A stretch of DNA of 64,000 bases from Nitrospira moscoviensis. Lineage in GTDB: Bacteria > Nitrospirota > Nitrospiria > Nitrospirales > Nitrospiraceae. The position numbers were made by a program, and so were the translations under genes. Shown piece by piece: positions 59,871 through 64,000 of the stretch (position 1 is the stretch's first letter; each line of letters begins with the position of its first letter). Location of the stretch: NCBI RefSeq assembly GCF_001273775.1, contig NZ_CP011801.1, positions 1,466,001-1,530,000 of the forward strand. The letters run 5' to 3'. The notes beneath the pieces were generated by a model that was not told where the DNA came from, did no database searches, and saw only the letters and a list, made by a program, of their open reading frames with translations.

Positions 59871-61532
59871 ATGATGAAACGATCTCGGATACGACACCGA
59901 ACCAGGTGGATTCTCATAGGGGCCGGCCTGATGATGGTGGCACTCGGCGCCTGGTTTGTGAGCGGAGGAACACGTCAACTGGCATCCTCAGGCGGATCGA
60001 TGGCAGGTAAGCAGTCAGAGGCTGTACCGCCGAAGGACGGCATGGCTGACATGTCGATGCCGGCGGGCGGGGAAAGCAACGTCTCTCAGGCCTATGCCAT
60101 GGTGCCTCCGGCCAGACAACAGTTGATCGGTGTCACGACGGCGGTGATCGAGGAGCGGCCGCTGAAGACGACGACGCGGACGGTGGGGCGGGTGGAGTAC
60201 GACGAACAGCGAATCACTCATGTCAATCTGCGGATCTCGGGGTGGGTTGATGAGTTGTTTGTGGATTTCACCGGCCAGTCGGTCCGCAAAGGGCAGCCAC
60301 TCTTCAATCTGTACAGTCCCGATCTGGTCGCCACGCAGGATGAATTTCTGCTCGCTCTGCGGAGCCGGGATAAGTTGAAAGATAGTCCCATTCCCGAGGT
60401 GCGCGAGCAGGCTGAGCAGCTGTTGGAGGCGACACGCGAGCGCTTGCGCTTGTGGACCTTAAGGGATGCCCAGATTGACGAAATTGCCCGGCGGGGCAAG
60501 GCGAAGACCTATCTGACGATTTACTCGCCGGTGGAGGGTTATGTCATAGACAAGCAAGTCTTCAAAGGCATGTTTGTACAGCCCGAGACCCGGTTGTACT
60601 CCATTGCCGATTTGAGTCAGGTCTGGATAAACGCTGAGGTGTACGAGTTCGAGGTGCCCTTCGTGAAGACCGGGCAGTTGGCGGCGGCGACGTTTGCCGC
60701 CTATCCCGGCCAAGCCTTTCACGGGCGCGTGTCCTACATTTATCCGTATCTCAATCAAGAAGCCCGGACCGTGAAGGTCCGCTTGGAACTGCCGAATCCT
60801 CAACTCCTCTTGAAACCTGAGATGTACGGCACCGTGCAGATCGACGTGAATCGGGGTGTTCAACTGGCGTTGCCGGAAGGGGCGTTGCTGGATTCCGGGA
60901 CTCGGCAACTCGTGTTTGTGGCTCGCGGTGAAGGTCTCTTTGAGCCGCGCGAAGTTACCGTCGGTTCAAAGATAGGGGCCTACTATGAAGTGCGAGAAGG
61001 GCTTCAGCCAGGGGACCGTGTCGTCACCTCCGGCAATTTCCTGATCGATTCTGAGAGCAAACTCATGGCCGCCACGAACATGATGGGTTCTCTTGGGATG
61101 GGCGGCATCAGGATGGAGCAGGCTCAGATGGGCCAGATGGATATGGGCGAAATGCCAAGGGGAACTCCCGAGAGAAGGAAGGCGACGGCCAGCAAAAAGG
61201 CTGGAGACCTGACACTGGCACTTGTGACGGAACCTGCCTCACCGCGAATTGGCGAGAACCTCATCCGCGTCACGATTAAAGGTGAGGGAGGGAAGGCGGT
61301 AACGAGCGCCATTGTTCAGCTCACCTACACGATGCCCATGCCGGGCATGATGCCGGCGACGGTGCCGATGAAACGGGGGAAGGATGGTGCCTACGAGGCG
61401 AAGGTCAATCTCGGCATGGGGGGGCAGTGGAATCTGACCATCACTGTGCAGCGCGCGGGCCAGCCCGACGTGAATGAAACCTTCTCGGTTACAGCAGGTG
61501 GCGGGGGATTGTCAGGCATGCTGGATAAGTGA
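59871..61532 (+). CDS. cusB: CusB-like periplasmic adaptor with C-terminal YtkA/FixH-like domain
   Basis: A 553-residue membrane-fusion protein. An N-terminal helix/signal (W-I-L-I-G-A-G-L-M-M-V-A-L-G-A-W-F-V) is followed by a Met-rich piece (D-M-S-M-P), then lipoyl/hairpin/barrel domains (R-V-E-Y-D-E, I-S-G-W-V-D-E-L; G-K-A-K-T-Y-L-T-I-Y-S-P-V-E-G-Y). Residues 405-440 are Met-rich (M-G-S-L-G-M-G-G-I-R-M-E-Q; M-D-M-G-E-M). Residues 450-545 look like an immunoglobulin-like YtkA/FixH domain with M-P-M-P-G-M-M. The methionines suit Cu(I)/Ag(I) transfer to the pump. Confidence 0.85.
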   Translation: MMKRSRIRHRTRWILIGAGLMMVALGAWFVSGGTRQLASSGGSMAGKQSEAVPPKDGMADMSMPAGGESNVSQAYAMVPPARQQLIGVTTAVIEERPLKTTTRTVGRVEYDEQRITHVNLRISGWVDELFVDFTGQSVRKGQPLFNLYSPDLVATQDEFLLALRSRDKLKDSPIPEVREQAEQLLEATRERLRLWTLRDAQIDEIARRGKAKTYLTIYSPVEGYVIDKQVFKGMFVQPETRLYSIADLSQVWINAEVYEFEVPFVKTGQLAAATFAAYPGQAFHGRVSYIYPYLNQEARTVKVRLELPNPQLLLKPEMYGTVQIDVNRGVQLALPEGALLDSGTRQLVFVARGEGLFEPREVTVGSKIGAYYEVREGLQPGDRVVTSGNFLIDSESKLMAATNMMGSLGMGGIRMEQAQMGQMDMGEMPRGTPERRKATASKKAGDLTLALVTEPASPRIGENLIRVTIKGEGGKAVTSAIVQLTYTMPMPGMMPATVPMKRGKDGAYEAKVNLGMGGQWNLTITVQRAGQPDVNETFSVTAGGGGLSGMLDK

Positions 61533-61737
61533 AGGGAGCTTCATTAGTGACGACGCCAGTACGATGAGGCAAAAGAGTGCGAGCGGCAAAGGCATCTACG
61601 AAAGAAGACCACGACCACAGGCGTGAGCTTGGTCAAACGTGTGGATTCTGTGCATGTTGCTTCCTCCCAACATCGGCAATGGAAACCATGGGCCTTTCCT
61701 CACGCACGTGGCCAGACGAGCTATTAATAGCTGAGCC

Positions 61738-64000
61738 ATGATCGAACGCATCATCCAATGGAGCGCCAAGAATGGGGTGTTGGTGATGCTGGCCCTTGTG
61801 CTGGTGATGGGCTGGGGTCTTTGGGCCGTGTGCCAGACCCCGCTTGATGCGATCCCCGACCTCTCCGATGTGCAAGTCATTGTCTTCACGGAATGGCAGG
61901 GGCGCAGTCCGGATCTGGTCGAGGATCAAATCACCTATCCCATCATTACCTCGCTACTCGGCGCTCCTCACATCAAATCAGTTCGGGGGCAGTCTTTTCT
62001 CGGCCTGTCGTTCGTGTATGTCATCTTTGAAGACGGCACAGATATGTATTGGGCGCGCAGTCGTGTGCTCGAATATCTGCAGAGCGCATTGGGGAAGCTG
62101 CCGGAAGGGATCACGCCGACGATTGGACCAGACGCGACCGGTGTCGGCTGGATCTATCAGTACGCGCTCGTCGATCGGTCCGGCCGTCATGATCTTGCCG
62201 CCTTGCGCAGCTTTCAGGACTGGTATCTCCGGTACTGGCTGTGGAGTGTGCCTGGTGTCGCAGAAGTCGCATCAGTAGGCGGGTTCGTCAAGCAATATCA
62301 GGTGAACGTCGATCCGACGAAATTGCTCGGGTATCACATTTCCTTGAGCAAGGTGATTGAAGCGATTCGCCGAAGCAACAACGACGTAGGTGGGCGCGTC
62401 CTGGAAGTGAGCGAACGGGAATATATGGTGCGCGGGTTAGGCTACATTCGCACGCTCGAAGATATCCGGCAAGTCGCGATCGGGGCCGACCGGGGAGGGA
62501 CGCCCATCACCGTGCAGGATGTCGCCCATGTCACCCTGGGGCCTGACATGCGCCGGGGTGTGACCGAGTTGGACGGCCAAGGGGAGGCGGTCGGGGGCAT
62601 TATCGTCATGCGTTACGGAGAGAACGCCCTGGCCGTGATCGATCGCGTCAAAGAAAAGCTCGAGGAGATCAAGGGGTCCATTCCAGAAGGCATCGAGGTC
62701 GTGCCGGTCTACGATCGGTCGAGCTTGATTCTCCGGGCGATTGCGACACTGAAAGAAAAGCTGCTCGAGGTGAGCCTGGTGGTCAGTTTGGTGAGCCTGA
62801 TTTTTCTTTTCCATGTCCGGTCGGCCCTCGTGGCCATTCTGACCCTGCCGGTCGCGATCCTGCTCTCGTTCCTCGCCATGTATTATCTCGGGATCACCTC
62901 CAACATCATGTCACTCGCCGGCATTGCCATCGCCATCGGTGCCATGGTGGATGCGGTCATCGTCATGATCGAGAACGCCCACAAGCGGCTGGAGCAATGG
63001 GAGCAGCAACAGGCGGAGGGGAAGCGGCAGCAGGAGTCCCGGGAGACGATTATCATCCGGGCCGCACAGGAGGTCGGCAAGCCACTGTTTTTCTCTCTGC
63101 TCATAATTACGATCTCTTTCCTCCCGGTCTTCGGTCTTGAAGCACAGGAAGGGCGGCTTTTTAAGCCCCTCGCCTGGACTAAGACGGCCTCGATGTTCTT
63201 CGCCTCGTTGGTGTCGATCACGGTGGCGCCATTGTTGATGGTGTGGTTGCTGCGAGGAAGGATCCGGTCGGAAGAAAGCAATCCCATCAATCGTGGGCTG
63301 ATCCGACTGTATCGTCCGCTGGTGGCTGGGGCGGTACGGGCGCGCTGGCTGGTCATTCTTCTCGCCGTGTTGGCTGTCGCGGGCAGCATCCCGCTCTATC
63401 AGAACCTCGGATCAGAATTCATGCCGCCCCTCAATGAGGGGACCATCCTGTACATGCCGACTGCGCTGCCAGGGATCTCGATCACCGAAGCAGCCCAGGT
63501 TCTGCAACGGCAAGACCAACTCCTCAAGCAGTTTCCGGAGGTCGAGCATGTGTTCGGAAAGGTTGGCCGAGCCAGAACGCCAACCGATCCGGCGCATCTC
63601 AGCATGGCTGAAACGGTCGTCACGTTGAAACCCGAGGAAGAGTGGCGGTCTGGCATGACATGGGACGCATTGATCGCGGAGATGGACAAAACCGTGAGAT
63701 TTCCCGGGATGCCGAACATCTGGTGGATGCCTATACAGACTCGGACGGAAATGCTTGCCACCGGCGTTCGAAGCAATCTGGGCATTAAGATCCTGGGCCC
63801 TGATCTCGGCGAGATCGAGCGGATCGGCGTGCAGATTGAAAGCCTCCTATCAGGGCTGTCCGGCACCCGAAGCGCGTATGCCGAGCGGGTCACTGGCGGC
63901 TACTACTTGGACTTTCGGGTAAGACGCGGCGAGGTGGGGCGCTATGGATTGACGGTGGAGGATGTCGAGGATGTCGTCGAATCAGCTATCGGTGGCAAGA
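61738..64000 (+). CDS. cusA: CusA-like Cu(I)/Ag(I) RND pump (cut by window end)
   Basis: At least 754 residues from ATG 61738; the frame is open to the window end (full CusA is about 1045). T-P-L-D-A-I-P-D-L-S-D-V-Q-V-I start, helix IV I-A-I-A-I-G-A-M-V-D-A-V-I-V-M-I-E-N as in CusA, G-S-E-F-M-P-P-L-N-E-G. The three Met positions that bind Cu/Ag in E. coli CusA appear in matching contexts: L-Y-M-P-T-A-L-P-G, L-S-M-A-E-T and R-T-E-M-L-A-T-G-V-R-S. This, with the CueR-type operator upstream, makes copper/silver export the best guess. Confidence 0.9.
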   Translation, partial: MIERIIQWSAKNGVLVMLALVLVMGWGLWAVCQTPLDAIPDLSDVQVIVFTEWQGRSPDLVEDQITYPIITSLLGAPHIKSVRGQSFLGLSFVYVIFEDGTDMYWARSRVLEYLQSALGKLPEGITPTIGPDATGVGWIYQYALVDRSGRHDLAALRSFQDWYLRYWLWSVPGVAEVASVGGFVKQYQVNVDPTKLLGYHISLSKVIEAIRRSNNDVGGRVLEVSEREYMVRGLGYIRTLEDIRQVAIGADRGGTPITVQDVAHVTLGPDMRRGVTELDGQGEAVGGIIVMRYGENALAVIDRVKEKLEEIKGSIPEGIEVVPVYDRSSLILRAIATLKEKLLEVSLVVSLVSLIFLFHVRSALVAILTLPVAILLSFLAMYYLGITSNIMSLAGIAIAIGAMVDAVIVMIENAHKRLEQWEQQQAEGKRQQESRETIIIRAAQEVGKPLFFSLLIITISFLPVFGLEAQEGRLFKPLAWTKTASMFFASLVSITVAPLLMVWLLRGRIRSEESNPINRGLIRLYRPLVAGAVRARWLVILLAVLAVAGSIPLYQNLGSEFMPPLNEGTILYMPTALPGISITEAAQVLQRQDQLLKQFPEVEHVFGKVGRARTPTDPAHLSMAETVVTLKPEEEWRSGMTWDALIAEMDKTVRFPGMPNIWWMPIQTRTEMLATGVRSNLGIKILGPDLGEIERIGVQIESLLSGLSGTRSAYAERVTGGYYLDFRVRRGEVGRYGLTVEDVEDVVESAIGGK

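Noticed and set aside
1..64000. tRNA, rRNA or attachment-site repeats
   Set aside because: I found no tRNA-like cloverleaf or rRNA sequence by reading, and no long direct repeats that would mark att sites; a dedicated scan would be needed to exclude them.

Overview
The window reads as a 64-kb piece of a GC-rich Gram-negative chromosome. Outer-membrane TonB, TolC-type and beta-barrel proteins, a nearly complete anaerobic (early cobalt) cobalamin pathway and two heavy-metal RND pumps together fit a Nitrospira-like (Nitrospirota) bacterium best. That assignment is inferred from gene content and not from a marker gene.

Layout. (1) 1-18.6 kb is the remains of an integrative/conjugative element. 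It holds a TraD-like coupling ATPase, a winged-helix protein, a ParB-domain coiled-coil protein, a protein with only sigma region 2, an XRE regulator with three operator-like repeats, a PIN/ribbon-helix-helix toxin-antitoxin pair, a phage-type recombination directionality factor, a Cas4/RecB-like Fe-S nuclease, a RecD2 helicase and the start of an F-type transfer operon (traA, traL, traE, traK). The operon stops inside traK, which is joined to the 3' end of a DUF2188 gene. Directly after this junction lies a compact ubiquitin-like conjugation cassette: a single multiubiquitin-type Ubl, a DUF6791-ThiF E1-like enzyme and a DUF6527 Cys-rich protein. A RadC-type JAMM protein faces it. The window shows no relaxase, integrase or rest of the type IV secretion system.

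(2) 18.8-41.3 kb is a cobalamin operon. It opens with a cobalamin riboswitch plus intrinsic terminator and continues through some 24 tightly overlapping genes from cobalt insertion (CbiX) to nucleotide-loop assembly (CobS), ending with a NixA/HoxN-type metal permease. It includes a BluB-CobO fusion, a CobA-HemD fusion, a CbiE-CbiT fusion, and both remodelling enzymes CbiR and CbiZ. Cobalt-precorrin-6A reductase (CbiJ/CobK) is missing; a flavoprotein reductase of unknown role lies in the operon.

(3) 41.3-45.4 kb has two near-duplicate cobalamin riboswitches. The first controls a BtuB-like TonB receptor followed by a PepSY membrane protein. The second has no intact gene after it.

(4) 45.7-64 kb is a metal-handling and insertion-sequence region. 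A minus-strand group encodes an outer-membrane barrel, a TlpA-like thioredoxin and two His-rich small exported proteins. Next come an IS3 remnant and an IS110-family transposase gene broken by an in-frame TAG. Two HME-RND systems follow: a Czc-like CBA set (51.3-56.9 kb), and a Cus-like set (58.1-64 kb, pump gene cut by the window end) preceded by a MerR/CueR-like regulator with a textbook CueR-type operator and by two tiny Cys-containing reading frames.
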